DNA from: Bacillota bacterium
GTDB lineage: Bacteria > Bacillota > Clostridia > Caldicoprobacterales > Xylanivirgaceae
NCBI GenBank assembly: GCA_023621995.1
Contig: JAMOAB010000068.1
Location: 79,222 to 143,221, forward strand
DNA: 64,000 nt
Direction of reading: 5' to 3'
Made by a program: the position numbers and the translations under genes. Within the stretch, counting starts at the first letter, position 1. Each line of letters opens with the position of its first letter. The notes under the pieces are model-generated. The model had not been told where the DNA came from and ran no database searches. It saw only the letters and a program-made list of their open reading frames with translations. Of the stretch, positions 27,773 through 37,391 are shown piece after piece.

Positions 27773-30178
27773 TCACCCCTTATTGTCTTCCCCAAAATGT
27801 ACCATGTTAATTGCATATTCTCTCAATTTATTGTAGACCTTTTCGTGGATAGTACCCTCCTCAAAAGATCCGTCTTCAAGTTTTTTGCCTGCCGGTATAC
27901 CTGTAAGTATCTCAATGCCCTCATCAATATTTTCAATGGCATATATATTAAATAACCCCTTTTCAACAGATTCTATTACTTCATCTTTTAGACATAGATT
28001 CCTTATGTTTTGACGAGGGATTATTACCCCTTGCTTACCTGTCAATCCTCTTATCTTACATAACTTATAGAAACCTTCTATTTTATGGGTAATACCTCCT
28101 ACTGGTTGTATCTCCCCTTTTTGATTTATTGAACCAGTAACAGCTATATCTTGCCTTATGGGAACTCCAGATAGGCTAGATAGTATGGCATATAGTTCAG
28201 TACTAGAAGCACTATCACCATCGATACCACCATATAATTGTTCAAATGTCACAGTTGCTGTAAGTGCTAAAGGGATATCTTGGGCGTACTTCTCGCCAAT
28301 GTATGAACTCAATATCATGACACCTTTACTATGGGTAGTACCACTCATCTCCACCTCTCGCTCTATATTTATTACACCACTTTTCCCCATGTAAGTTGTA
28401 GCTGTGATTTTAGATGGTTTCCCAAACGCTATGTCCCCTAAATTCACTATTGATAGTCCATTTATCTGCCCAACACTCTTTCCTTCAGTCTCTATCATTA
28501 TAGTTCCATCTTCTAGCATCTCATGGAATTTTTCGTCATATTTATTCGACCGTCGCTCTTTTTCTTCGATAGCCTTGACTACTTCTTTAGGAGTTATTAT
28601 ATCATTTCCATCTATCTGTGCCCAGGCATTAGCTTCTATTAATATTTCCATTATCTCATTAAATCGAGTAGATAATTTTTCTTGATTCCCAACTAGGCGT
28701 GAGCTATATTCTGCTACCTTTATAACAGCTTCATTGGTAAATGGGCTACAACCCTCCTTAGCACAGAATGAACTTATAAACTGGGCAAGACATTGGATAT
28801 TTTCATAGTTCGCTTCCATCTCATCGTCAAAATCTACCTTTATTTTAAATAGCTTAGAAAATTCTTCGTCATATTCATAGAGTAAATGATATACATACTC
28901 ACTACCAACAAGTATGACTTTCACATCAATTGGAATAGATTCGGGCTTGAGTGCTGATATACTCATAAGACCCATTTGATCTCTCAAATTCTCTATAGAG
29001 AGTTTACCTGTTTTAAGAACCTTTTTCAACCCTTCCCACATGTATGGCATACTTAGTACATCATTTGCTTGTAAAACTAAATATCCACCATTTGCCATAT
29101 GGAGGGCACCAGATTTTAGCATAGTAAAATCTGTAACCAATGTTCCCAGTCTGTTTTCGTATTCCAAAGTCCCAAAGAGATCATTGTATGTTGGATTATA
29201 TTCCACAATGACAGGTGCCCCTTCCTTGTCGCCATTATCTACAAATAAGTTTACCGAATACCTGTTTTTTATTTTTGTGTCTTCCCTTTCAAATATCTGG
29301 GAAAAGATATTCGCACTATCATCTGATTCGATTTCTTTAAAGTCATCTATATTGTCTAATATATTCATTTTTAAACCGTCTAAATACTTCACAACTTTGG
29401 GAAACTCATTATATTTCTCCTTTAGATCGTCTATATGAAATCCTATGGAAAAAAGGACTATCCTATTTTCTAACTCCTTTGTCTTATCTTTAGCTTCCTT
29501 TTCTAGCTCTTTTATCTTTCTCATATGTTCAACTGCTTGCATTTGAACTGCGGTAAGCTTTGCATTTATATTAGCTTTAACATCCTCATCTAATCTTTCA
29601 TACTCCTCTTCATCTATAGGATTTCCATCAACTATTGGAGTGAAAAATATACCTCCCTTAGTAGCATTTACTTTAAAACCTTGTTCTTCTGCATATTTAT
29701 TAAAATCGTTAAATATTTTATTTCTTTTTTCTTGAAGTTCTTTATATATAAGTGTTTTCTCATTTTCATAATCTGCTCCGTTAAAAGCTTTTACTATCTC
29801 TGATTGTAATAATAGTATAAGTTCATGTATATCCTCTTGAAATTCCCTACCCATACCACTTGGCAAATTTATAGCTATAGGTTGGCTAGGATTTTCAAAA
29901 TTATATACATAACACCAATCATCAGGAGATTTTTGTTTTTTTGCTATCTCTCCTAGATATTCTTTAGCATAGGTAGTTCTTCCGGTGCCACTTATTCCAC
30001 ACATATATATATTATAGCCCTTTTGCCTTATATGCACACCAAATTTCATGGCTCTTACAGCCCTCTCTTGACCGATTATATCGCAATATGGTTCAATCTC
30101 AGACGTAGTATTAAACGGTAACAACGAAGTGTCCCAATGTCTTTTCAGCTGATATGGCTTTAATTTAAATTGATCCAT
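27773..30178 (-). CDS. Lon-like ATP-dependent protease (LonB-type)
   Basis: An 801-aa AAA+ protease. Residues 1-60 lead into the nucleotide-binding part with Walker A GISGTGRTTYAKEYL. A coiled-coil insertion lies at about 140-260, followed by the second half of the AAA domain (ANGGYLVLQANDVL). The S16 protease domain has the Ser in DGDSASSTELYA and the Lys in THKIEGFYKL, the Ser-Lys dyad. It lacks the canonical Lon N-domain. Gene pair with the TGS kinase. GGAGGTCATACT precedes the ATG. Confidence 0.9.
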   Translation of the reverse strand: MDQFKLKPYQLKRHWDTSLLPFNTTSEIEPYCDIIGQERAVRAMKFGVHIRQKGYNIYMCGISGTGRTTYAKEYLGEIAKKQKSPDDWCYVYNFENPSQPIAINLPSGMGREFQEDIHELILLLQSEIVKAFNGADYENEKTLIYKELQEKRNKIFNDFNKYAEEQGFKVNATKGGIFFTPIVDGNPIDEEEYERLDEDVKANINAKLTAVQMQAVEHMRKIKELEKEAKDKTKELENRIVLFSIGFHIDDLKEKYNEFPKVVKYLDGLKMNILDNIDDFKEIESDDSANIFSQIFEREDTKIKNRYSVNLFVDNGDKEGAPVIVEYNPTYNDLFGTLEYENRLGTLVTDFTMLKSGALHMANGGYLVLQANDVLSMPYMWEGLKKVLKTGKLSIENLRDQMGLMSISALKPESIPIDVKVILVGSEYVYHLLYEYDEEFSKLFKIKVDFDDEMEANYENIQCLAQFISSFCAKEGCSPFTNEAVIKVAEYSSRLVGNQEKLSTRFNEIMEILIEANAWAQIDGNDIITPKEVVKAIEEKERRSNKYDEKFHEMLEDGTIMIETEGKSVGQINGLSIVNLGDIAFGKPSKITATTYMGKSGVINIEREVEMSGTTHSKGVMILSSYIGEKYAQDIPLALTATVTFEQLYGGIDGDSASSTELYAILSSLSGVPIRQDIAVTGSINQKGEIQPVGGITHKIEGFYKLCKIRGLTGKQGVIIPRQNIRNLCLKDEVIESVEKGLFNIYAIENIDEGIEILTGIPAGKKLEDGSFEEGTIHEKVYNKLREYAINMVHFGEDNKG

Positions 30179-30313
30179 AGTATGACCTCCTTATGAACTT
30201 CTACAGTTTAATTAAACAATAACCCTTTTAGTCAAACACGTTATTAAATCTTTGAATTTTCTTAGTATTTAATAACCTATCAAAGGTAATAATATAACAC
30301 TGAGGTGGTTTTT

Positions 30314-31231
30314 ATGTATAAAAAGATAAATATTGTATACTTGCTATTATTATACACTATATGTCTAACTATAATTGGTTGCAACAAAAATATGGGAAAA
30401 GAGCAAGACCAACAACCACAAAATATTCAAAAAAAAGAGATTCCAAAAGTATTGAGCAATATGGAGAACTCTACCGAAGAGTTAATACAAAATCTTTGGT
30501 ACAATAGCCAATTTTTAAAAAGTGATAAATCTAATATAGGAGAGACTGAAAATATAAACATAAACAGGGAAGATGGCCAGCAAGACAGTAAAGACACTGA
30601 AAAAAAAGAAGGGCAAAATGATCCCGATAATAGTAAAAAAGAAGGCAATCAAGGTATCTCTAACGACAATAGTGCACAAAAAAAACAACAAGACAAATCT
30701 AAAGATGGAGAACATGGTAAAAAAATTACAGAATGGAAAAAGATTAAAGAGAACATAGGAGAACTTCACGTAGAATGGAATACGTATGAACCTCAGAGCC
30801 TGAAAGATGGTGCAATACCTGAGGTCATACAAAGTTTCAAAAGACAATTGAATATGTTAAGTGAAGCAGCAGAACGTGAAGATTTAGATAAAACATTGCA
30901 AGAGGCTAATGTACTATACAGTTACTATGCTCACTTCTTTGACCTCTATAGACATCATGCTCCTCCAGAAATTAAGAGATTAAAAGCCCTTACACGACAG
31001 ATAATGCTCAATGCCCAAAAAGAATATTGGCAAGACACAGAAGTACTAGTTGAGCAAATAAAAGTAACATGGCATACTGCAAAATCTCGCATGGGCAATG
31101 CCGATATAGCGTTGAATGAGCAGATAGACTGTGCAATTATTGATCTAGAGAGTGTGGCTAAAGAACAAAATAGCCTTCTCACTAGCCTTAAAGGAGATAT
31201 ATTGCTACAAAACTTAGATAAAATTAAATAA
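30314..31231 (+). CDS. Putative lipoprotein with low-complexity linker
   Basis: A 305-aa protein with signal segment and lipobox IIGC (Cys near residue 23). Residues 75-150 are a lysine/aspartate/glutamine-rich disordered linker. The C-terminal 150 residues are predicted helical (LNMLSEAAEREDLDKTLQEANVLYSYYAHFFDLYR), possibly a helical bundle of periplasmic-sensor type. Function unknown. ATG at 30314 after GAGGTGG. Divergent from the Lon-like gene and convergent with glpP. Confidence 0.7.
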   Translation: MYKKINIVYLLLLYTICLTIIGCNKNMGKEQDQQPQNIQKKEIPKVLSNMENSTEELIQNLWYNSQFLKSDKSNIGETENININREDGQQDSKDTEKKEGQNDPDNSKKEGNQGISNDNSAQKKQQDKSKDGEHGKKITEWKKIKENIGELHVEWNTYEPQSLKDGAIPEVIQSFKRQLNMLSEAAEREDLDKTLQEANVLYSYYAHFFDLYRHHAPPEIKRLKALTRQIMLNAQKEYWQDTEVLVEQIKVTWHTAKSRMGNADIALNEQIDCAIIDLESVAKEQNSLLTSLKGDILLQNLDKIK

Positions 31232-31236
31232 GGCTT

Positions 31237-31800
31237 TTATAGTACCCATAAATTCCTGTTTGTAGTAGATATTGCAGTAGCACCTGCATTTAAAGCCTGT
31301 ATAATTTCTTCTTTTTTATTTAGCATGCCACCAGCAATTATTGGTTGATCAATCTTCTTTGATAAGCTACTTATAGCACTGGGAATTATACCTGGCATTA
31401 CCTCTACAAAATCGGGTTTATAATTTTTTATTATATTTATACCTGTATCAAAGGATAGTGAATCTATCAAAAATAGACGCTGAACGGTTATAAGACCAAT
31501 ATCTCTTGCATGTCTAAGTAAATTATTTTTAGTGGATATTATTCCATCTGGTTGCACTACATCATTTATATAGTTGACTGCAGTGATATCTCTACCAAGA
31601 CCATCTATTAGGTCTATGTGTACAAACACTTTTTTGCCTAGATCCTTCAGACAATTTACCTCATCACTAACTGTGAGTATGGAGCTAGATAATAAAAATA
31701 CAATCTCTATATCACTTGGAATATTATCTACATCTGAGTGAAAGTGTCTTATTGCAGCAATAATAGGGTTTTCTATCATTATATTTTTTGTTTTCTTCAT
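31237..31800 (-). CDS. glpP: Glycerol-3-phosphate-responsive antiterminator
   Basis: A 187-aa TIM-barrel-like RNA-binding antiterminator of the GlpP family. NPIIAAIRHF, IVFLLSSSILT, VFVHIDLIDGLGRD, VEVMPGIIP and PIIAGGMLNKKEEI are family hallmarks. With glycerol-3-phosphate it prevents termination in glp leaders. No glpF, glpK or glpD genes lie here, so its targets must be elsewhere. AGGAG before the ATG. It is preceded by the acyl-CoA synthetase on the same strand, 90 bases apart. Confidence 0.92.
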   Translation of the reverse strand: MKKTKNIMIENPIIAAIRHFHSDVDNIPSDIEIVFLLSSSILTVSDEVNCLKDLGKKVFVHIDLIDGLGRDITAVNYINDVVQPDGIISTKNNLLRHARDIGLITVQRLFLIDSLSFDTGINIIKNYKPDFVEVMPGIIPSAISSLSKKIDQPIIAGGMLNKKEEIIQALNAGATAISTTNRNLWVL

Positions 31801-31890
31801 TTTTATTCTCCTTTTTATTGATACATGGTGAAAACAAATAGAAGCCCTTTGAAACCAAAAAGCTTCTATTCCCCACAGGTTATCTTTAAT

Positions 31891-33558
31891 TTAAGCTGTC
31901 TCTATACATGCAGCTTCGTGGAGTTTAAGATCTTCTACAGCCATAGCTCTGAGTTTATACTTTTGTATCTTTCCACTAGCTGTCATTGGATAGCTATCAA
32001 TAAATCTAATATACTTAGGTGTTTTAAATCTAGATAGCCCTTTCTTTACAAATTCAATCATCTCTTCCTCTGTAGGAGGATTTTTTATATCGTCCTTCAG
32101 AATGATATAAGCTAATACTTCCTCACCGTATTTTTTGTCTGGAACTCCTATCACCTGTACATCCTTTACTGCAGGATGGGTATATAAAAACTCTTCAATT
32201 TCCCTAGGATATATATTTTCTCCACCTCGTATTATCATATCTTTCAACCTGCCGGTGATCTTATAATATCCATTTTCATCCTTAGTGGCAAGATCACCAG
32301 TATGAAGCCACCCTTCTTCATCGATTGCCGCCTTCGTAGCTTCTTCCATCTTGTAATATCCCTTCATAACACCATAGCCCCGGGCAATAAGCTCACCTTG
32401 AACCCCCGGTCTCACTTCTTTACCTGTATCGGGATCTATTACCTTAACTTCAATTCCTGGAAGGGGCTTACCTACTGTAGATACTCTAAGTTCTATCGGA
32501 TCGTCAACTCTAGTTTGAGTTATTACCGGAGAAGCTTCTGTCTGACCGTATGCTATAGTTATATCCTTCATGTTCATCTTGTCTATTACTTGTCTCATAA
32601 CTGTTATAGGACAAGGAGAACCTGCCATTATACCTGTACGTAAACTCGAATAGTCATACTCTAGAAACTTTTGGTTTTCTAATATACCAATAAACATTGT
32701 AGGAACCCCATGAAGAGCAGTGCACTTCTCCCTTTGTACTGCTTCCATTACTTTTATAGGGTTATAGTGATCGAGTAGAACCATGGTTGCTCCCTTTGTT
32801 GTACATGCCATAACGCCAAGAACACAGCCAAAACAATGGAAAAGGGGCACAGGGATACATAATCTGTCATCATGTGTAAGATGCATACAGTCAGCAATGG
32901 CATCGCCATTGTTGATTATATTGTAATGTGTTAGCATTACACCTTTTGGATAACCTGTAGTCCCTGAAGTATATTGCATATTTATAACATCATGGGGATC
33001 TAATTTTTTCTGTACCTCATCTAAAAGTGAATGTTCTATGTTTTCCGCCATATCATACAGATCATTAAAGTTAAACATCCCTCTATGTTTTTCTTCCCCT
33101 ATGTAGACTATATTTTTCAAATAGGGAAATTTGGAAGATTGAAGTTGGCCCGGTAGACTACTATTAAGTTCAGGACAAAGTTCATTGATTATTTGGATAT
33201 AGTTTGAATCCTTAAAGCCCCCTGTCATTATTAAAGTAGAAGTATCAGATTGTTTTAGTAGATACTCTAGTTCAAAAGCCTTATAGTTGGTATTTACTGT
33301 CACTAAGACTGCACCAATCCGTGCAGTAGCAAACTGGGTGAGTATCCATTCAGGTACATTGGTAGCCCATATGGCTACATGATCACCCTTTCCAATTCCC
33401 ATTTCAATCATACCACGTGCAACAGTATCTACCTTTTGTTTGAACTGTGAATAAGTCCACCTAATACCTTCAAATGGATATACCACTGCTTCATGAGCAG
33501 GATATTTCTCTGCCTGAATATCTAATAATCTCCCCAAAGTCACGTCAAGCATTGCCAC
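31891..33558 (-). CDS. AMP-forming acyl-CoA synthetase
   Basis: A 555-aa ANL-superfamily ligase that adenylates a carboxylic acid and transfers it to CoA. The AMP-binding loop is YTSGTTGYPKGVML; A5 is YGQTEASPV; the hinge is YKITGRLKDMIIRGGENIYP; the catalytic Lys of the C-terminal domain is in PMTASGKIQKYKLR. It is closest in pattern to medium/long-chain or AcsF2-like members; substrate not determinable. Start GTG 33558 (AAGGGG ahead) or ATG 33552. It is the first gene after a leucine-type T-box leader, which is unusual for this family. Confidence 0.9.
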   Translation of the reverse strand: MAMLDVTLGRLLDIQAEKYPAHEAVVYPFEGIRWTYSQFKQKVDTVARGMIEMGIGKGDHVAIWATNVPEWILTQFATARIGAVLVTVNTNYKAFELEYLLKQSDTSTLIMTGGFKDSNYIQIINELCPELNSSLPGQLQSSKFPYLKNIVYIGEEKHRGMFNFNDLYDMAENIEHSLLDEVQKKLDPHDVINMQYTSGTTGYPKGVMLTHYNIINNGDAIADCMHLTHDDRLCIPVPLFHCFGCVLGVMACTTKGATMVLLDHYNPIKVMEAVQREKCTALHGVPTMFIGILENQKFLEYDYSSLRTGIMAGSPCPITVMRQVIDKMNMKDITIAYGQTEASPVITQTRVDDPIELRVSTVGKPLPGIEVKVIDPDTGKEVRPGVQGELIARGYGVMKGYYKMEEATKAAIDEEGWLHTGDLATKDENGYYKITGRLKDMIIRGGENIYPREIEEFLYTHPAVKDVQVIGVPDKKYGEEVLAYIILKDDIKNPPTEEEMIEFVKKGLSRFKTPKYIRFIDSYPMTASGKIQKYKLRAMAVEDLKLHEAACIETA

Positions 33559-33601
33559 CTTTCTATCCCCTTCCTAAACTTCCTAAATAGTCTTTCACAA
33601 C

Positions 33602-33906
33602 AAAAAAAGCCTTCCATCCCTGAGATTAGAGACGAAAAGCTTGCTTCCGCGGTACCACTCTACTTGATATAATACCTCCCTTTGTTTAAGTATTATATCC
33701 ACTTGCATATGGGTACAAATAATACCCTGCCAGAGTTTACGGTTGGCTACCGTCCAAGTCTACTCGCCGTTTAGCTTTCGGTTGGCGACTCAAGGGCGAG
33801 GTTCAGCTTTTGCCTCTACTGCCTTTCACCAACCGACAGCTCTCTTAGAGAGGTCTCTAGCTTACTGGTCCCTATCATCGTCTTTGCCGTTATTTGCATA
33901 CAAATT
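33602..33906 (-). ncRNA. T-box leader, leucine specifier (CUC)
   Basis: On the minus strand the leader has every T-box part. Stem I has an AGUA motif, the distal AGAGAGC and GGUUGGUGAAAG elements, and the GAAC-CUC-GCCCUUGAG specifier side (CUC at 33798-33800). The T-box sequence AGAGUGGUACCGCGG lies at 33647-33661. A terminator stem ends in CTTTTTTTG (33602-33635). The specifier was placed by aligning with the valS leader in this window, where the same slot reads GUC (Val). The variable UGGU base matches an A discriminator. Confidence 0.88.
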
Positions 33907-33913
33907 TGTATTT

Positions 33914-33942
33914 ATTATATAGTGTAAATTTGTTTTTGTCAA
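33914..33942 (-). promoter_or_regulatory. Consensus promoter of the leucine T-box transcript
   Basis: On the minus strand TTGACA (33937-33942), a 17-base spacer and TATAAT (33914-33919): a perfect housekeeping-sigma promoter. Confidence 0.9.
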
Positions 33943-34016
33943 CCCAAAATTTAGCATACTAAGCATCCGTAGTAATAGAAAATAGCGTATGACATATGTA
34001 AACACTCTAGTGTATT

Positions 34017-34505
34017 ATGAGGCAGTATATTTGGACAAAAAAGTATAAAAATGGTTTACAGTTTGTAAACGATCAAGATAAAACTGACAAGAAGTCTAGA
34101 TTTCAGAAGACTTTAGAAAGTATGAGGATAAAGCATAAGAGAATACGTCCTTACTCGCCATGGTAAAATGGTATTGTAGAGCGTAGTCATAGAATAGACA
34201 ATGAATTATTTTATAATAAAAGAAGGTTCAGAAGCTTTGAAGAGATGGAAAAAGCATTTAGAAGATACAATAGCAGATACAACAATATTTCAAGAAAAGT
34301 TCTCGGGTTTAAATCACCCAATGAGGTAGTTAACAAATACTTTTCTGATAATGCTGCTTAATATTATATTACTAATAATTATTTAATCAAGGATCGCTGA
34401 CGCTTTCCTCCTTGACAAAATAATTATTAGTAATCTCGAAAACCTACAGCACTATTCAGAGAAATTTTCAGAGGTCTGTGTCACATATGTTTGACTTCTC
34501 TACAA
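34017..34505 (+). mobile_element. IS481-type transposase remnant with right end
   Basis: In one plus frame 34017-34361 reads NGLQFVNDQDKTDKKSRFQ, then YSPW, a TAA (34164-34166), NGIVERSHR and finally GFKSPNEVV before TAA at 34361. This is the C-terminal part of an IS481-like DDE integrase-core transposase, here with an in-frame stop and no N-terminal half. An AT-rich hairpin follows at about 34371-34434. A likely terminal repeat ends near 34505 (TTTGACTTCTCTACA). No left end is seen. Confidence 0.75.
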
Positions 34506-34533
34506 CAACCACAAAAATTATTTCAAAAAACTA

Positions 34534-34561
34534 TTGACATTTTTATATCATTTGATATAAT
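34534..34561 (+). promoter_or_regulatory. Promoter of the tRNA-Gln/tRNA-Glu pair
   Basis: TTGACA (34534-34539), 16-base spacer, TATAAT (34556-34561), about 40 bases upstream of tRNA-Gln. Confidence 0.85.
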
Positions 34562-34601
34562 AGACGATGCTGGTCGTTGAGAGAGATTCTAGCGACAGTA
34601 T

Positions 34602-34675
34602 TGCGGAATGGTGTAACGGTAGCACATATGACTCTGACTCATATTGTCTAGGTTCGAATCCTAGTTCCGCAGCCA
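34602..34675 (+). tRNA. tRNA-Gln (anticodon CTG)
   Basis: The acceptor stem is TGCGGAA/TTCCGCA with discriminator G and encoded CCA. The anticodon stem is TATGA/TCATA with loop CTCTGAC, giving CTG. The T arm is GGTTCGAATCC. Confidence 0.93.
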
Positions 34676-34681
34676 ATATAT

Positions 34682-34756
34682 GCCCCCATGGTCAAGTGGT
34701 TAAGATCCCGCCCTCTCACGGCGGTGACAGGGGTTCGAATCCCCTTGGGGGTACCA
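34682..34756 (+). tRNA. tRNA-Glu (anticodon CTC)
   Basis: The acceptor stem is GCCCCCA/TGGGGGT with discriminator A and encoded CCA. The anticodon stem is CCGCC/GGCGG with loop CTCTCAC, giving CTC. It lies 6 bases after tRNA-Gln in the same transcript. Confidence 0.95.
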
Positions 34757-34762
34757 TAAATT

Positions 34763-34819
34763 AAAACTAACCATATAATTATTTAATCTTTTATAAATAA
34801 TTATATGGTTAGTTTTTTA
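34763..34819 (+). terminator. Terminator of the tRNA pair
   Basis: AACTAACCATATAATTATTT pairs with its inverted copy around a 10-base loop, ending in a T run (34812-34818). Confidence 0.9.
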
Positions 34820-34871
34820 TATACATAGTATTATGTTAAATTGTTATACTCTAGTACTTTCAAATACTCTC

Positions 34872-35678
34872 TTACTTTACTGGTATTTGAATTTCTGTTA
34901 TAAACTCTTCTGTACAGCTAGTCTCATGTATGTCAATTTTGTATATTTCAATTGGTCCAGATATTACTTCAAATCTATTGTCTTCTATAAATTTAAGCAT
35001 TCTGGGAATAAATATTTTACTCTGCTCATAGGAACCTCTATATATAAGGGTTACGTAATATCCCTCATCTAATATCAAATTGTAATTTTCATCCTCTGAG
35101 TCTAATAGAAAAAATACTGATTCATAACGATTGTATATATTGTTTTTTATATGTTCCATGGATACTGTGGCACCAATATTCTTATTTCCAAAGAGATATA
35201 GTTTATCCTCATGCTGCTTTTGAAGTTTTTTTATCAAAAAATCTACCTCTTCATCCCTAGATACTTTTCCGTTTAATTCAAGTGCCTTTCTTTCATCTAT
35301 ATATATGACCTCTATGGTGTTTAAATTACTAGATTCATATGCACTTTCTATGTTCTCCAGTCGCCTCGACATATTTTGTTGGGTTTTTTTTAGTTCATAT
35401 ATCTTTTTTTCTATAGAGTGTATTTGACTATTAAGCATCTCTTTAGTAGATTCAACGGTTCTATCGTCTAGATATGCTTTTATCTGTTTCATTGAAAAGT
35501 CTAAATTTTTGAGATCTTTTATTACATTGAGCTTCCATATGTCCTGCATACTATATAATCTATAGCCATTTATATCCCTCAGTGGGTTCAATATTCCAAG
35601 TTCTTCATAATATCTAAGTGAATCTCTGCCAATATCGTAGATCTTAGATATCTCCCCTATCGTATAGTAATCTTTCAT
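34872..35678 (-). CDS. MerR-family transcriptional regulator
   Basis: A 268-aa activator-type regulator. The N-terminal winged-helix DNA-binding domain is YTIGEISKIYDIGRDSLRYYEELGIL and a coiled coil spans about residues 80-118. The C-terminal effector domain (about 120-268) resembles the GyrI/BmrR-like ligand-binding fold. It probably responds to a small hydrophobic compound and controls the divergent MATE exporter, 54 bases away. GGAGG precedes the ATG. Confidence 0.88.
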   Translation of the reverse strand: MKDYYTIGEISKIYDIGRDSLRYYEELGILNPLRDINGYRLYSMQDIWKLNVIKDLKNLDFSMKQIKAYLDDRTVESTKEMLNSQIHSIEKKIYELKKTQQNMSRRLENIESAYESSNLNTIEVIYIDERKALELNGKVSRDEEVDFLIKKLQKQHEDKLYLFGNKNIGATVSMEHIKNNIYNRYESVFFLLDSEDENYNLILDEGYYVTLIYRGSYEQSKIFIPRMLKFIEDNRFEVISGPIEIYKIDIHETSCTEEFITEIQIPVK

Positions 35679-35732
35679 AAGTTATTTCCTCCAATATAAG
35701 ATAATTTATACTTTTATGGAAGAGGTGGTATT

Positions 35733-37094
35733 ATGAACGAAGCAATAAAAGAAGAACAATCTAAAAAACATCTAAGACAAGAATTCTTTAAATATCTGCT
35801 TCCATCAGTGTCAGCAATGTGGGTTTTTTCACTATATACTATAGTCGATGGAATATTTGTCAGCCAAGGAGTTGGCCCTATTGCCATGGCAGCTGTAAAT
35901 ATATCTATGCCCTTTACAAACTTTATATTTGCAACATCACTATTATTTGCAACTGGAGCATCTACAATAATAGCAATATATTTAGGTCAGGGAGATTTGG
36001 ATAAGGCAAATAAGACCTTTAGTATGACCATTGCCACTACAACGATTTTATCCTTTGTAATTATGTTTTTTGGCCTTTTAAATCTTGAAAAAATTGCACT
36101 GTTTTTAGGCGCCACTGATGCTACTTTAGAACATGTAAAGGATTATCTTAGAATTATCATTATGTTTAATGGTTTCTTTATAGTATCTTATTCTTTAGAG
36201 GTGATAGTAAAGACCGACGGCTTTCCCCAGCTTTCAATAGCTGGAGTGTCTATATCGGCTCTCATGAATATAGTCCTCGACTATATTTTTGTCATAAAGT
36301 TACATCTTGGAGTGCCAGGAGCTGCATATGCAACTGGAATTGCCCAAGTAGCATCATGTGTATTCTTTTTGATTCATTTTTTAAGGAAAAACTCTAAGCT
36401 AAACTTTACTAAATTTAAATTTCGCTTTCCAACACTAAAGAGGATGATGTCCATAGGTTTTCCCGACTGTATAACCGAGTTATCGGCTGGAATAGTTATA
36501 TTCCTTTTTAATCAAAAGATACTAAAATACATAGGGGAAAACGGTGTAGTAACCTACAGTATAATAACATATGTAAATACACTAGTGCTTATGACAATGG
36601 TAGGTATTACACAGGGAATGCAGCCCATCTCTAGCTATCATTATGGCATGGAAGATGATGAAACTGTTTTTGAGCTCTTTAAAATGAGTTTAAAAACTAT
36701 AGCTATAGTATCAATAATTAGTTTTGTTATAGTTACAATATTTGCCCCTTCTATAGTAAGTATATTCATAGGAAGAGAGGATATGGTGCTGTTCAATTAT
36801 TCTATAAAGGCCCTGAGAATATTTGCTATATCTTTTCTCATAGTAGGGTATAATGTCAATATCTCTGGCTTCTTCGCCTCCATAGAGGAACCTATACATG
36901 CAACTGTAATATCTTTGGGAAGGGGACTTGTTATAATAGCCGCATCACTATTTGTATTAACCGCCCTATTTGGGGCAAAGGGAATATGGATATCTACACT
37001 TGTTTCAGAATCCATATGTCTGGCTATATCCTTGACTATTTTAAATAAGAGCTATGCTAGATATAAAGAACACGAGCCACTATCTATTGGATAG
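35733..37094 (+). CDS. MATE-family efflux transporter
   Basis: A 453-aa membrane protein with twelve helices in two repeats. It has LPSVSAMWVFSLYTIVDGIFVSQGVGPIA at the start, as in the DinF/MepA-like branch, and GITQGMQPISSYHYGM between the halves. It exports cationic drugs or metabolites using Na+ or H+ gradients. Divergent from a MerR regulator that likely controls it. AAGAGGTGG before the ATG. Confidence 0.92.
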   Translation: MNEAIKEEQSKKHLRQEFFKYLLPSVSAMWVFSLYTIVDGIFVSQGVGPIAMAAVNISMPFTNFIFATSLLFATGASTIIAIYLGQGDLDKANKTFSMTIATTTILSFVIMFFGLLNLEKIALFLGATDATLEHVKDYLRIIIMFNGFFIVSYSLEVIVKTDGFPQLSIAGVSISALMNIVLDYIFVIKLHLGVPGAAYATGIAQVASCVFFLIHFLRKNSKLNFTKFKFRFPTLKRMMSIGFPDCITELSAGIVIFLFNQKILKYIGENGVVTYSIITYVNTLVLMTMVGITQGMQPISSYHYGMEDDETVFELFKMSLKTIAIVSIISFVIVTIFAPSIVSIFIGREDMVLFNYSIKALRIFAISFLIVGYNVNISGFFASIEEPIHATVISLGRGLVIIAASLFVLTALFGAKGIWISTLVSESICLAISLTILNKSYARYKEHEPLSIG

Positions 37095-37391
37095 TGGTTT
37101 ATAATTTTATATTAACTCAGCATATTCGAGTCCATGTTCCTATCTATTTCATTTAATGGTCTTATAAATCTATAGCCCCTTTTACTCCTGCGATACAAGA
37201 TATTTTAATTTTTCAATATAAATATATAGAATCACCTCTAGATAAATTTATTTTCCTATATCAATAGATATGGAACTTGTTAAAACTTTTGACTTTATCT
37301 GTTACTATCCAACTATTGCTAATAGAGAATGTATGTTTTTTTCTATTTATGTGAAACACTATATATAATACTGATTTTAAGGGGTGATTAC

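Noticed and set aside
34567..34764. A 65-codon plus-strand frame
   Set aside because: It lies across tRNA-Gln and tRNA-Glu and has no coding character.
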